DNA of 64,000 bases from NCBI GenBank assembly GCA_903857865.1, contig CAIOGO010000002.1, positions 21,933 through 85,932 of the forward strand, written 5' to 3'. The DNA comes from an uncultured bacterium. Lineage in GTDB: Bacteria; Bipolaricaulota; Bipolaricaulia; UBA7950; UBA9294. This document shows positions 9,096 to 18,415 of this stretch, one piece after another. The position numbers and the translations under genes were made by a program. A model generated the notes under the pieces. The model was not told the origin of the DNA. It saw only the letters and a list, made by a program, of their open reading frames with translations, and made no database searches. Positions within the stretch are counted from its first letter, which is position 1. Every line of letters begins with the position of its first letter.

Positions 9096-9281
9096 CTACC
9101 AGCTCGCCTTCTTGATCCCCGGAATCTCCCCCAAATGGGCAAGCTTGCGGAAGCAGAGCCGACACAGCCCGAAGTCACGGATAAAGGCGCGAGGCCGCCC
9201 GCAGAGATTGCATCGATGGTACTTGCGGACCGCGAACTTGGGCGTCATCTTCGCCTTGTTGACCAGTGCTTTTCTCGCCAT
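9096..9281 (-). CDS. rpsN: 30S ribosomal protein S14, zinc type
   Basis: The product is 61 residues, the short zinc-binding S14 (type Z), with C24, C27, C40 and C43 in [20 protein letters not shown]. It ends [11 protein letters not shown], the standard terminus. It is placed between rplE and rpsH. Confidence 0.97.
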   Translation of the reverse strand: MARKALVNKAKMTPKFAVRKYHRCNLCGRPRAFIRDFGLCRLCFRKLAHLGEIPGIKKASW

Positions 9282-9290
9282 CCTCGCCCC

Positions 9291-9824
9291 CTAGTCGTTG
9301 AATGGGAATCCCAACGCCTTGAGGAGCACGTAGCCCTCGCGGTCGTCACGCGCGGTCGTCACGATCGTGATGTCCATTCCCTGCGTCTTCACGATCTCGT
9401 TGTATTCGATCTCGGGGAAGCTCAGTTGCTCGGCAAGCCCGAGGGTGTAGTTCCCACGCCCGTCGAACGCCGATGCCGAAAGCCCACGGAAGTCGCGGAT
9501 TCCCGGCAACACGACGTTGAAGAGCTTGTTGAGGAACTCATAGGCCCGCTCGCCGCGCAGCGTCACACGACACCCGATCGGGTCGCCAAGGACGAGCTTG
9601 AAGTCGGAGATGGACTTCTTCGCCTTCGTAACCACGGGGCGCTGACCCGTCATCTTCGCGAGGTTCTGGACCGCCCCTTCCAAGACCTTGGGGTTGTCCT
9701 TGTCACCAACCCCCATGTTGGCGACGACCTTGACGACTCGAGGAATCTGCATCACGTTCGTGATGCCCAGTTCCTCTCTCAGTCGCGGGGCTATCTCTTT
9801 CACGTATCTCTCATGTAGCAGCAT
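9291..9824 (-). CDS. rplE: 50S ribosomal protein L5
   Basis: The product is 177 residues from the ATG of [15 protein letters not shown]; the longer in-frame form would begin inside rplX. L5 motifs [18 protein letters not shown] and [18 protein letters not shown] are present. L5 binds 5S rRNA and contacts S13. Confidence 0.97.
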   Translation of the reverse strand: MLLHERYVKEIAPRLREELGITNVMQIPRVVKVVANMGVGDKDNPKVLEGAVQNLAKMTGQRPVVTKAKKSISDFKLVLGDPIGCRVTLRGERAYEFLNKLFNVVLPGIRDFRGLSASAFDGRGNYTLGLAEQLSFPEIEYNEIVKTQGMDITIVTTARDDREGYVLLKALGFPFND

Positions 9825-9826
9825 CG

Positions 9827-10135
9827 CTAGAAGGTCTCCCCACACCGACTACACTTCCGGAGCTTCTTATTGTCGACATCCACGAATCTGACCCGGGACG
9901 GCGCGTCGCACTCCGGGCATATCGGGAGCACGTTCGAGATGTGAACTGTCCCTTCCCGCTTCACAATCCCAGGCTCTCGCAGATTCTGGGTGGCCCGCTG
10001 GTGCTTCGTGATCATGTTGACGTTCTCGATGACGATCCGGTTCTTCTCGGGGATCACCACGAGGACGCGACCGATCTTGCCGCGGTCGTCGCCCGACAGC
10101 ACCTGGACGCGGTCTCCCTTGCGCACACTCCTCAT
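9827..10135 (-). CDS. rplX: 50S ribosomal protein L24
   Basis: The product is 102 residues with an N-terminal KOW motif (GDRVQVLSGDDRGKIGRVL). The C-terminal extension contains a four-cysteine site, C73, C76, C95 and C98, a zinc ribbon seen in some L24 lineages. The SD is AGGAGG. Confidence 0.96.
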   Translation of the reverse strand: MRSVRKGDRVQVLSGDDRGKIGRVLVVIPEKNRIVIENVNMITKHQRATQNLREPGIVKREGTVHISNVLPICPECDAPSRVRFVDVDNKKLRKCSRCGETF

Positions 10136-10144
10136 CGCATCCTC

Positions 10145-10513
10145 CTAGAGAACTTCAGGCGCCAGCGAGATGATCCGCATCATCTTCTTGTCGCGCAGCT
10201 CGCGAGCCACGGGTCCAAACACGCGCGTCCCGATGGGCTCCCCTTGGGCATTGATCAACACGATCGCATTGTCGTCAAAACGGATGTACGTCCCGTCCTC
10301 ACGCCGGTAGGCGCTGCGCGTTCGGACGATCACTCCACGGACGATCTGTCCCTTCTCGATGTCGCTCGTCGGGAGGCGCTTTCGGACCGATCCGACCACA
10401 ATATCGCCGATCTCTCCAATGCGTCGATTCGACGGACCAAGGATGTTGAAGCAGCGAACCAACTTCGCGCCGGAGTTGTCCGCCACCTTCACCATCGTCT
10501 GCATCTGAATCAT
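10145..10513 (-). CDS. rplN: 50S ribosomal protein L14
   Basis: The product is 122 residues with the L14 signature [18 protein letters not shown] and [14 protein letters not shown]. It starts at ATG behind GGAGGG. L14 contributes to an intersubunit bridge. Confidence 0.97.
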   Translation of the reverse strand: MIQMQTMVKVADNSGAKLVRCFNILGPSNRRIGEIGDIVVGSVRKRLPTSDIEKGQIVRGVIVRTRSAYRREDGTYIRFDDNAIVLINAQGEPIGTRVFGPVARELRDKKMMRIISLAPEVL

Positions 10514-10514
10514 G

Positions 10515-10760
10515 TCAGCCCTCCGCCTTCTCGACGATCTCCAGCAGCCGCCACCGCTTCGTGCGGCTCAGCGGGCGGCACTCTTCGATCCGCACCAGAT
10601 CGCCCATCCCTGCCTCCTGCTGCGGATCGTGCGCGTGGAACTTGACGTGCGAAGTCACATGCTTCCGGTATTGCGGATGAAGACGATGCTCTTCGACTCT
10701 GACAACGATCGTCTGCTCCATCCGGTCGCTCACCACCCGACCGGTCTTCGTCTTCTTCAT
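10515..10760 (-). CDS. rpsQ: 30S ribosomal protein S17
   Basis: The product is 81 residues of OB fold with [19 protein letters not shown] and [18 protein letters not shown], the S17 consensus. The start overlaps the rpmC stop (ATGA), and its SD GGAGG lies inside rpmC. Confidence 0.96.
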   Translation of the reverse strand: MKKTKTGRVVSDRMEQTIVVRVEEHRLHPQYRKHVTSHVKFHAHDPQQEAGMGDLVRIEECRPLSRTKRWRLLEIVEKAEG

Positions 10761-10957
10761 CGTCCTTCCTCCCGCATCTTCTCGACCGTCATCGTCAGAA
10801 CCCGAGCGACAGCGCGGCGAGCTTTGCCCAACTCGGCCGTGCCCGCGAGCTGTCCGGTCGCCCGCTGGAAGCGAAGGGTGAACAACTTGCGCTTCAGCTC
10901 TCGCGTCTGATGCCCAAGCTCTTCGAGCGTCATCTCGCGCAGCTTGTCGGACTTCAT
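10757..10957 (-). CDS. rpmC: 50S ribosomal protein L29
   Basis: The product is 66 residues: two helices with ELGHQTRELKRKLFTLRFQR and the L29 motif RRAVARVLTMTVEK. It lies at the tunnel exit beside L23. The start and stop both overlap their neighbours by four bases. Confidence 0.95.
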   Translation of the reverse strand: MKSDKLREMTLEELGHQTRELKRKLFTLRFQRATGQLAGTAELGKARRAVARVLTMTVEKMREEGR

Positions 10958-11385
10958 ACTTCGCCTCCCAGAACCGTTCTCCGCTTCAGCCGCGTGCGGA
11001 CAGGAAGCTTGTTCCCCACCAGATAGTGGACGCGCTTCGCCTGGTCCTCGGTCACGCCGGAGATCTCAAACAGCACGCTCCCGGGCCGCACCACGGCAAC
11101 CCAGTGGTCGACCGGTCCCTTCCCCTTTCCCATGCGCGCTTCTGCTGGGTGCTTGGTGATGGGTTTGTCGGGGAAGATGCGGATCCAAAGGCGCGCGCCA
11201 CGTTGCGTCGTGCGCGCGATTGTCGTTCGGCAAGCTTCAATCTGCGCCTGAGTGATCCACGACGCTTCGAGCGTCTGAATTCCGAAGTCCCCGAACGCAA
11301 TCTGATTGCCGCGCGTCGCCTTGCCGGTCCTGCGCCCGCGATGCATCTTCCGGAACTTCGTTCGCTTGGGGAAAAGGAGTGGCAT
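10954..11385 (-). CDS. rplP: 50S ribosomal protein L16
   Basis: The product is 143 residues, starting MPLLFPKRTKFRKMHRGR, with IRIFPDKPITKHPAEARMGK, the conserved L16 core near the A-site tRNA. The start lies one base from the rpsC stop. Confidence 0.97.
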   Translation of the reverse strand: MPLLFPKRTKFRKMHRGRRTGKATRGNQIAFGDFGIQTLEASWITQAQIEACRTTIARTTQRGARLWIRIFPDKPITKHPAEARMGKGKGPVDHWVAVVRPGSVLFEISGVTEDQAKRVHYLVGNKLPVRTRLKRRTVLGGEV

Positions 11386-11386
11386 G

Positions 11387-12040
11387 CTACTTCACCTCGT
11401 CTCGGTGGGCGCGAGGAGAGCGCTCGCCGCGGAACACCCATGCCTTGACGCCGATGTTGCCGTACTTGGTTCGCGCCTCTACGAGCCCGTAGTCGATGTC
11501 GGCTCGAAGGGTCTGAAGCGGGATTCTCCCCTCTTTCATCGTGATCGAGCGGGCAATGTCGGTTCCCCCGAGGCGCCCACTGACCTTGATCTTGACCCCT
11601 TCGGCTCCGGCGCCCATCACTCGACGGATCGCCTCTTTCATGGTGCGCGCCGGGACGGTGCGATTCTCAATCTGGAGCGCAATGTCCTGCGCAATCAATC
11701 GCGCCTCGAGGTCGGGACGCTCAATCTCCTGGATTGACACCTTCACGTTTCGTCCGGTGAGATCCTCCAGCGCCCGCTGAAGAAGCTCGATCTCGCTGCC
11801 GCCGCGGCCGATGATGATGCCGGGCCGCGCAGAACGAATGATGATCGAGACGCGGTCTTCCTTCGAGCGTTCGATGTTGATCTCCGCCACGGCCGCTCTC
11901 CGGTAGCGATCCTGGATCAGGTCGCGGATCCGCCTGTCCTCGGCGATGTACTCGGGAGCCAGCTTTGGGTTGTACCAATTGGAAACCCACTTCCGAGTGA
12001 CTCCGACCCGGAACCCCACCGGATGGATCTTCTGGCCCAT
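11387..12040 (-). CDS. rpsC: 30S ribosomal protein S3
   Basis: The product is 217 residues. The N-terminal KH domain has [17 protein letters not shown] and the C-terminal domain has [20 protein letters not shown], both S3 signatures. S3 forms the mRNA entry channel and helicase site. It overlaps the rplV stop (TAATG). Confidence 0.97.
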   Translation of the reverse strand: MGQKIHPVGFRVGVTRKWVSNWYNPKLAPEYIAEDRRIRDLIQDRYRRAAVAEINIERSKEDRVSIIIRSARPGIIIGRGGSEIELLQRALEDLTGRNVKVSIQEIERPDLEARLIAQDIALQIENRTVPARTMKEAIRRVMGAGAEGVKIKVSGRLGGTDIARSITMKEGRIPLQTLRADIDYGLVEARTKYGNIGVKAWVFRGERSPRAHRDEVK

Positions 12041-12381
12041 TACGCACTCTCCCTATCGCCGACGACGATCGTGACGTGACTTGTATGATGCCGCACGACA
12101 TCGGCGCGCCCATACGCACGAGGCTGCATCCGCCGTAGGGACTTCCCCATGTCGACGGTCGCTCGGACGACGAACAGACCGTCGACATCGACGTCATAGC
12201 GGTTCTCAGCATTGGCAATCGCTGACTCAAGAGTCTTGCGGATCGGCAGCGCTGCTTTCTTGCTCGAGAGCCCGACGATCCTGAGCGCCTCGTTCACGCC
12301 CTTGCCACGAATCGCGTCGATCACGAGTCGCGCTTTCCGCGGCGACATGCGAATGTGGCGCGCAATAGCCCGTGCTTCCAT
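12040..12381 (-). CDS. rplV: 50S ribosomal protein L22
   Basis: The product is 113 residues with [19 protein letters not shown] at the start and the tunnel loop around [19 protein letters not shown]22 lines the peptide exit tunnel. SD GGGAGAG precedes the ATG. Confidence 0.97.
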   Translation of the reverse strand: MEARAIARHIRMSPRKARLVIDAIRGKGVNEALRIVGLSSKKAALPIRKTLESAIANAENRYDVDVDGLFVVRATVDMGKSLRRMQPRAYGRADVVRHHTSHVTIVVGDRESA

Positions 12382-12390
12382 AGTCTCTCC

Positions 12391-12675
12391 CTACGTCAGG
12401 CCCGCGGCCTTCTTCTTCTTCATTCCACCGTGCGAGCGGAAGGTCCGCGTCGGCGCGAACTCACCCAGCTTGTGCCCGACCATGTTCTCGACAATCGAGA
12501 CCGGGAGGTGAAGCTTCCCGTTGTGGACCCTGATGATGAGGCCCACCATCTCCGGCGTGACCATCGATGTTCGTGACCACGTCTTGATCTCTCTCGAGTC
12601 CCCCCGCTTCGCGCGCTGCACCTTTTCGAGAAGGCTCGCGCAGACGTAGGGACCCTTCTTCGTTGATCTCCCCAT
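12391..12675 (-). CDS. rpsS: 30S ribosomal protein S19
   Basis: The product is 94 residues, starting [19 protein letters not shown], with [20 protein letters not shown], the S19 consensus. S19 sits in the 30S head with S13. SD GGGGAGG precedes the ATG. Confidence 0.97.
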   Translation of the reverse strand: MGRSTKKGPYVCASLLEKVQRAKRGDSREIKTWSRTSMVTPEMVGLIIRVHNGKLHLPVSIVENMVGHKLGEFAPTRTFRSHGGMKKKKAAGLT

Positions 12676-12686
12676 CGGGGCCTCCC

Positions 12687-13523
12687 CTACCGCCGACCTT
12701 CGCCCGATCGGCGCACGATCAGCGAGTTGCTCTTCTTCTTCGGTTTGCGGGTGCGGCCACCCTTGGCCGTCTTTCCCGTCGGCGACACCTTGGGTCCTCC
12801 CACATGCCCGCGTCCTTCTCCGCCACCGTGCGGATGGTCGACGGGGTTCATCGCCGTGCCGCGCACTTCCGGCTTCCAGCCAAGATGCCGCATTCTCCCG
12901 GCACTACCGTGCTTCACGTTCTTATGGTCGGGGTTCGACACTTCACCCACCGTCGCTCGGCAATCCGTCCGGAAGATGCGCACCTCGCCCGACGGCAGCC
13001 GAACGTGAGCTCGGTCTCCCTCCTTGCCGATCAACTTGGCCGACGTGCCGGCCGATCGCGCAATGGCCCCCCCGCTACGCGGATAAAACTCGAGGTTGTG
13101 AATCGTGGATCCGAGCGGAATTTTGGACAGCGGCAGCGAGTTCCCCACCGAGACCTCAGCGTTCTCCCCAGCCTCGACGACCGTTCCGATGGGCAACTCG
13201 ACCGGCGCAAGGATGTAGCGTTTCTCTCCATCCGCATAGAAGAGGAGAGTGATCCATGCCGTCCGATTCGGGTCGTACTCTCGCGTAACCACGCGCGCCG
13301 GAATGCCATCCTTTTCACGCGCGAAATCGATCATGCGGTACTGCCTCTTGTGTCCGCCACCGCGCCATCGCGCCGTGATGTGTCCCTGGCTGTTGCGCCC
13401 AGCCTTCTTCGGCTTCGGAAGCAACAGGCTCTTCTCGGGAGCGACCTGGGAGAGCTCGCTGTAATCCGGGAGCTCTGCATGGCGTCGCCCGGGCGTGATC
13501 GGCTTGCTTCGTTTCAGCGCCAT
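12687..13523 (-). CDS. rplB: 50S ribosomal protein L2
   Basis: The product is 278 residues. The C-terminal catalytic-centre segment [15 protein letters not shown] is conserved, including the histidine implicated in peptidyl-transferase support. Standard length and position between rplW and rpsS. Confidence 0.98.
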   Translation of the reverse strand: MALKRSKPITPGRRHAELPDYSELSQVAPEKSLLLPKPKKAGRNSQGHITARWRGGGHKRQYRMIDFAREKDGIPARVVTREYDPNRTAWITLLFYADGEKRYILAPVELPIGTVVEAGENAEVSVGNSLPLSKIPLGSTIHNLEFYPRSGGAIARSAGTSAKLIGKEGDRAHVRLPSGEVRIFRTDCRATVGEVSNPDHKNVKHGSAGRMRHLGWKPEVRGTAMNPVDHPHGGGEGRGHVGGPKVSPTGKTAKGGRTRKPKKKSNSLIVRRSGEGRR

Positions 13524-13529
13524 CGTAGA

Positions 13530-13829
13530 CTAGCCTCCCATCATTTCGATGCGGTCGCCGGGCGCAAGTCGCACGGTGGCCTTGCGCCATCGCGAGGTGT
13601 GCCCATGAAGTTGGCTCATGCGCTCTCGGCGAGGCTTCCCGTGAACATTGGCCGTCCACACCTTCTCGACCTTGACCTTGAACAGCTCCTCGATGGCCTT
13701 GCGGATCTCGATCTTGTTGGCCCCCAGAGCGACGCGGAAGGCGTACTTGCGCTCCTCCGCCTTGCGCACGGTGTCCTCCGTGACGAGAGGTGCAAGGACG
13801 ATGTCCTCGGCATGAAGAAGTTTCGCCAT
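13530..13829 (-). CDS. rplW: 50S ribosomal protein L23
   Basis: The product is 99 residues with APLVTEDTVRKAEERKYAFRV and the KIEIRKAIEELFKVKVEKV segment of L23, the docking site for trigger factor and SRP. SD GGGAGG precedes the ATG. Confidence 0.96.
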   Translation of the reverse strand: MAKLLHAEDIVLAPLVTEDTVRKAEERKYAFRVALGANKIEIRKAIEELFKVKVEKVWTANVHGKPRRERMSQLHGHTSRWRKATVRLAPGDRIEMMGG

Positions 13830-13831
13830 GG

Positions 13832-14461
13832 CTAGAACCTCCCTCGCAGCTCGTCGACCGCCCCGGCCGTCATGACGAGGTGGTCGTGTCGGAGAACGTC
13901 ATACACATTGATCCCGCAACCGGAAATGCACTTCACGTAGCGGAGATTCGTGAACGACTTCTTGACCGTCCGCCCATATTCGGAGGAACTGACGACGATG
14001 AGCGCGCTCCCCGTGACCCCCAGTCGCCCAAGGAGTGCGAGCGCGCCCTTGGTCTTCGGCACATCAAACGCGATCCGGTCGACGAGGACCACTCGGCCCT
14101 CCTGAGCTCGATCGGACAAGGCAGAGACTAGCGCCCCGGCACGCATCTTCTTCGTCAGGTTCATGGCATAGGAACGAGGCTTCGGCCCGAAGACCGTGCC
14201 GCCTCCAACCCACAGAGGCGAGCGCCGCGAACCGTGACGGGCGCGACCGGTCCCCTTCTGGCGCCACGGTTTACGGCCCCCTCCGCGTACCTCTCCGCGC
14301 GTCTTCGTCGAACTCGTACCCTGACGGCGATTCGCCATCTGCACTCGGACCATGCGATAGAGGAGGTCCTTGTTGACTTCCCCGCCGAACAAGCGCTCAT
14401 CGAGCGCCACGGTCTGCGGCCCAGAACCCTCGACAAACGAGTAGACTTTCGCTTCAACCAT
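13832..14461 (-). CDS. rplD: 50S ribosomal protein L4
   Basis: The product is 209 residues from ATG MVEAKVYSFVEG, overlapping the end of rplC by eight bases. The tunnel loop carries SSTKTRGEVRGGGRKPWRQK and RHGSRRSPLWVGGGTVFGPK, diagnostic of L4. In other bacteria L4 also represses the S10 operon. A longer in-frame form lies inside rplC and is rejected. Confidence 0.96.
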   Translation of the reverse strand: MVEAKVYSFVEGSGPQTVALDERLFGGEVNKDLLYRMVRVQMANRRQGTSSTKTRGEVRGGGRKPWRQKGTGRARHGSRRSPLWVGGGTVFGPKPRSYAMNLTKKMRAGALVSALSDRAQEGRVVLVDRIAFDVPKTKGALALLGRLGVTGSALIVVSSSEYGRTVKKSFTNLRYVKCISGCGINVYDVLRHDHLVMTAGAVDELRGRF

Positions 14462-15077
14462 GGCGCTTCCCCAATTCCAGAAGACTTCCGCGGGCGCCCG
14501 GCGTCGACCCCTTGAGGATGAGTAGATTCCTCTCGGCATCGACCTTCAGTACTCGGAGTCCGCGCACCGTCACGCGCCGGTTGCCCATGTGCCCCGGCAT
14601 CTTCTTCCCCTTGATGACCCGTCCCGGCTCCACGTGGCAGCCGATCGAACCGGGCCGTCGGTGAAACTTCGATCCATGGCTGGCGGGTCCGCCGCTGAAG
14701 TTGTAGCGCTTGACGACGCCTTGGAATCCAAGACCGCGGCTCAGTCCGGACACATCAACCTCTTCGCCCTCCGCGAAGATTCCCACCCCGATGGCGTCAC
14801 CGATCTTGTAGGCGTCCACGTTGTCGACACGGATTTCGAACAGGTGACGATGCGGCGCAACGCCGGCCTTCTTGAAATGACCTGCCAGCGGCCGAGAGAC
14901 CTTCGTCTCCTTCACCTCGCCATAGCCTAGCTGCAGTGCGTCGTAGCCGTCCTTGTCCTTCGTCTTGATCTGGACGACGGTGCACGGACGCGTCTCAATG
15001 ACCGTCGCGCCTACCGCACGGTCATCGACGAACACCTGCGCCATGCCTATCTTCTTTCCGAGAAGCCTCCGAGCCAT
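14454..15077 (-). CDS. rplC: 50S ribosomal protein L3
   Basis: The product is 207 residues, starting MARRLLGKKIGMAQVFVDD, with the SGGPASHGSKFHRRPGSIG core that reaches the peptidyl-transferase centre. SD GGAGG lies upstream. It follows rpsJ as first 50S gene of the S10 cluster. Confidence 0.97.
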   Translation of the reverse strand: MARRLLGKKIGMAQVFVDDRAVGATVIETRPCTVVQIKTKDKDGYDALQLGYGEVKETKVSRPLAGHFKKAGVAPHRHLFEIRVDNVDAYKIGDAIGVGIFAEGEEVDVSGLSRGLGFQGVVKRYNFSGGPASHGSKFHRRPGSIGCHVEPGRVIKGKKMPGHMGNRRVTVRGLRVLKVDAERNLLILKGSTPGARGSLLELGKRHG

Positions 15078-15096
15078 GCGTCGCCTACCTCCGTGC

Positions 15097-15405
15097 CTAG
15101 AGTTTGATCTCGATATCGATGCCCGTTGGAAGCTCGATGTCCATCAGCGCGTTGATCGTCTCGGAGGTTGGCTCCTTGATGTCGAGGAGGCGCGTGTGGA
15201 TCCGCCGCTCGAAGTGCTCCATCGACCGCTTGTCGATGTGCGGAGACCGCAGCACCGTGTAGACACGGCGCTCCGTCGGAAGCGGAATCGGTCCCGCAAT
15301 CTTAGCCCGCGTCTCTTTTGCCGACTCCACGATCTTCCGAACCGAGCTGTCGACGAGCTCGTGATCGTACCCTCGCAGCTTGATCCGGATCTTCTCTCTC
15401 GCCAT
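15097..15405 (-). CDS. rpsJ: 30S ribosomal protein S10
   Basis: The product is 102 residues, with [20 protein letters not shown] and the loop motif [20 protein letters not shown]10 is both a 30S head protein and the NusE antitermination factor. Here it directly follows fusA (one base between stop and start); tuf is not between them. Confidence 0.97.
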   Translation of the reverse strand: MAREKIRIKLRGYDHELVDSSVRKIVESAKETRAKIAGPIPLPTERRVYTVLRSPHIDKRSMEHFERRIHTRLLDIKEPTSETINALMDIELPTGIDIEIKL

Positions 15406-15406
15406 G

Positions 15407-17482
15407 TCAGTACCCTCTGCTCTTGACGATCTTCTCTCGCAACCCTTCCGGGACCATCTCGTAGCGAGCCACTCGAAGCGAGTAGGTCGCCCTTCCCTGG
15501 GTCAAGGAGCGCAACCGCGTTGCATACCCAAACGTCTCGGCCAGCGGAATGCAAACCACGAGGATCTGCACTGTCTCCAGCGACCGAAGCATGTGGATCT
15601 CTCCACGCCTGCGCGCCAGGTCCTCCATCACTTCACCCAAGTACTCGGCAGGCGTGATCACTTCTCCCTCCATGATCGGCTCGAGAAGCTCAAACACACC
15701 CGCGCCGTACGCTCTGTGCAGCGCAGCAGATGTGGCTGCACGAAACGCAAGCTCGGACGAGTCTACCGGATGAAAAGATCCACCGATAACGGCGGCTCCG
15801 ATGTCGGCCAGAGGATATCCCGCGAGTGGACCGTTTGTCAACGTCCCGCGCAACGCGCTTTCGATGGCCCCCTCGTACGCCCTTGGGATCTCCTCCGGCT
15901 TGGCGTCAAAGCGGAATGTGATCCCGCTCTCCCTCGGCAGCGGCTCAAGCCGCAGAATGACGTGCCCGAACTGCCCCCGCCCGGCGGCTTGCCTCGCGAA
16001 GCGGTCCTCAACGACCACCGGCTCGCGGAGCGTTTCGCGGTAGGCCACCTGCGGCTTACCCACGCTCACGTGGACGTGCAGATCCTCGCGAAGGCGGCGC
16101 ACGAGCACGTCCAAGTGCAGCTCTCCCATACCCCCGATGATGATCTGATCCGTCGTCTCGTCGGTCCGGACATGGAAGGTCGGGTCTTCCTGCGCCAGCT
16201 TCGTCAATCCGTCCATGAGTTCCGGCAGTTCCGCTTCCGTGCGAGGCTCCACGGCCGCAAACACGACCGGATCTGGGAATTCGATCTTCTCGAGGAGGAT
16301 TGGCGCGCTTTTGTCGCAGAGCGTGTCCCCGGTCGAGACATCCTGGGAGCCCACAATGGCCACGATGTCTCCCGCCGTCGCCTCTTCCAAGGCAAGCCGG
16401 CGGTTCGCATGCATTCGAAACAGCTTCGTGATCCGCAGTCCCTTCCCCGTCGAGCTGTTAAGGGCGTGCCCGCCTGCCTTCATCGTTCCGGAGTAGATGC
16501 GGAGGTACACCAGACGGCCGGCATACGCATCGGAGGTAACCTTGAACGCAAGCGCGGCGAGCGGAGCGCTCGGATCGGCCGGCCGTTCGTCCTTGCCGTC
16601 GGCGCTCTGGACGGGAGGAACGTCAACTGGCGACGGGAGGTAGCGGACGACGGCATCGAGCAGCGGCTGCACGCCGATCTTCTGAAAGGCCGATCCCCCG
16701 ACGACGGGGATAACCCCGTGGCCGATGCATGCGCACCGGAGCCCAGCGTGGAAGTCCTCCGGACGAACATCTCGCCCATCGAGAAAGGCCTCCATCACTC
16801 GGTCGTCGAATTCGGCGACGCGCTCGATGGCCAGATCCCGGTACAACTCCACCTGGTCACGAAGAGCTTCCGGGACCGGCCCACGCGTCATGGCGGTGCC
16901 TTGGCTCTCGCCGTCCCAGATGACCAGCTCACGGGCCAGGAGATCCACGATTCCGATGAGGCGGCGATCGCCGTCCCGGTAGGGGAAGCTCAGCGGAACC
17001 GTGCGCACGCCGAGCCGAGCCTCGATCATCGCGAGGGTATCGGTGTAGCTTGCTTCCGCGCGATCAAGCTTGTTGACGAACGCAATCCGCGGGGTCTTGT
17101 AGCGGTCCGCCTGCCGCCAGACGGTCTCCGATTGAGACTCGACCATCTCCACGCCCGAGAACAGCACTACGGCGCCGTCAAGCACGCGCAGGCTTCGCTC
17201 CACCTCGGCAGTGAAGTCGACATGCCCCGGTGTGTCGATGATGTTGATCTGGTGCTCGAGCCACTGGCAGGTCGTCGCCGCGGACGTGATCGTGATCCCG
17301 CGCTCCCGCTCCTGCGCCATCCAGTCCATCTCGGTGTCACCCTCATGGACTTCGCCCATCTTGTGGATCTGGCCGGTGTAGAAAAGGATGCGCTCCGTCG
17401 TCGTGGTCTTTCCAGCATCGATGTGTGCCATGATGCCGATGTTGCGCACCCTACGGAGGTCGGACGCACGCGCAGGCACCAT
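15407..17482 (-). CDS. fusA: Elongation factor G
   Basis: The product is 691 residues, five EF-G domains. The G1 motif is [12 protein letters not shown] and switch regions include [12 protein letters not shown] and [16 protein letters not shown]. The start is the ATG of [16 protein letters not shown] with AAAGGAA upstream; an in-frame extension into rpsG is rejected. It catalyses GTP-dependent translocation and ribosome recycling. It lies between rpsG and rpsJ. Confidence 0.97.
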   Translation of the reverse strand: MVPARASDLRRVRNIGIMAHIDAGKTTTTERILFYTGQIHKMGEVHEGDTEMDWMAQERERGITITSAATTCQWLEHQINIIDTPGHVDFTAEVERSLRVLDGAVVLFSGVEMVESQSETVWRQADRYKTPRIAFVNKLDRAEASYTDTLAMIEARLGVRTVPLSFPYRDGDRRLIGIVDLLARELVIWDGESQGTAMTRGPVPEALRDQVELYRDLAIERVAEFDDRVMEAFLDGRDVRPEDFHAGLRCACIGHGVIPVVGGSAFQKIGVQPLLDAVVRYLPSPVDVPPVQSADGKDERPADPSAPLAALAFKVTSDAYAGRLVYLRIYSGTMKAGGHALNSSTGKGLRITKLFRMHANRRLALEEATAGDIVAIVGSQDVSTGDTLCDKSAPILLEKIEFPDPVVFAAVEPRTEAELPELMDGLTKLAQEDPTFHVRTDETTDQIIIGGMGELHLDVLVRRLREDLHVHVSVGKPQVAYRETLREPVVVEDRFARQAAGRGQFGHVILRLEPLPRESGITFRFDAKPEEIPRAYEGAIESALRGTLTNGPLAGYPLADIGAAVIGGSFHPVDSSELAFRAATSAALHRAYGAGVFELLEPIMEGEVITPAEYLGEVMEDLARRRGEIHMLRSLETVQILVVCIPLAETFGYATRLRSLTQGRATYSLRVARYEMVPEGLREKIVKSRGY

Positions 17483-17525
17483 CCGTTCCTTTCCCGAGAC
17501 TCCGGGCGAGCGCCGAGCGCAGCTC

Positions 17526-17984
17526 CTACCAGCGGTAGTGCGCGAAGGCCTTGTTCGACTCGGCCATACGATGGACATCCAGCCGTTTGGTGTAGGCCTT
17601 GCCCTCTTTGCGCGACGCGTCGACGATCTCGGAACCCAGACGCTCGGCCATCGTGTGCTCGCCGCGCTCCCTCGCTGCCGCCACTAGCCACCGCAGCGCC
17701 AATGCGATCTGCCGATCGGCTGGCACTTCGTAGGGAACCTGGTAGTTCGCGCCGCCGACGCGGCGGGTCCGCACTTCCAGGCGCGGGCAGCAGTTCGTGA
17801 TCGCCTCGTTGAAGACATCCAAAGCCGGAGAGCCGCTCCTTGCCTCGACGAACTCCAACGCCCCGTAGACGATGCTCTCGGACGTGGGCTTCTTGCCCTC
17901 CTGCATGATGTAGTTGATGAGCTTGGCCAAGAGCTTGCTGTTGTGGCGGATGTCGGGCTTGACGTCACGACCGGGGATGTTCAT
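17526..17984 (-). CDS. rpsG: 30S ribosomal protein S7
   Basis: The product is 152 residues from [18 protein letters not shown], with SD GAGGAGA; a GTG ten codons upstream is less likely. Typical S7 sequence with [20 protein letters not shown] and the closing [16 protein letters not shown]7 organises the 30S head and touches E-site tRNA. Confidence 0.96.
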   Translation of the reverse strand: MNIPGRDVKPDIRHNSKLLAKLINYIMQEGKKPTSESIVYGALEFVEARSGSPALDVFNEAITNCCPRLEVRTRRVGGANYQVPYEVPADRQIALALRWLVAAARERGEHTMAERLGSEIVDASRKEGKAYTKRLDVHRMAESNKAFAHYRW

Positions 17985-17994
17985 GCTTGTCTCC

Positions 17995-18363
17995 TCATTG
18001 TTTCTTGGCACCATACTTCGAGCGGCTCTGATTCCGTCCCGTCACGCCTTCCGAGTCCAGGGTGCCGCGAATGATGTGGTACCGAACCCCCGGCAAGTCC
18101 TTGACGCGCCCGCCTCGCACCAACACCATCGAGTGCTCCTGGAGGTTGTGTCCCTCGCCCCCGATGTAGGCGGTAACTTCCTTCCCGTTGCTCATCCGCA
18201 CGCGGGCGACCTTTCGCAACGCCGAGTTCGGCTTCTTCGGCGTTCGCGTATAGACGCGCGTGCACACCCCCCGCTTCTGCGGGCACGTGCTGAGCTGCGG
18301 AGCCTTGCTCTTCTTCGTCTTGGGCTTCCGCCCGAGTCGGATCAGTTGATTGATCGTTGGCAT
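17995..18363 (-). CDS. rpsL: 30S ribosomal protein S12
   Basis: The product is 122 residues. The decoding loops are the wild-type forms [15 protein letters not shown] (streptomycin loop) and [13 protein letters not shown], which carries the aspartate that is methylthiolated in other bacteria. I chose the ATG behind GGGAGTGAAG instead of the GTG two codons earlier. It follows rpoC after 52 bases. Confidence 0.97.
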   Translation of the reverse strand: MPTINQLIRLGRKPKTKKSKAPQLSTCPQKRGVCTRVYTRTPKKPNSALRKVARVRMSNGKEVTAYIGGEGHNLQEHSMVLVRGGRVKDLPGVRYHIIRGTLDSEGVTGRNQSRSKYGAKKQ

Positions 18364-18415
18364 CTTCACTCCCTAGCTAGGATGGCCGTGATTATAGGTT
18401 GGCTCCGAGGTCCCT

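Noticed and set aside
15380..17800. 806-residue open frame on the + strand
   Set aside because: It is antisense to fusA and rpsG, arginine/histidine-rich and without domains; an artefact of GC-rich codon use.
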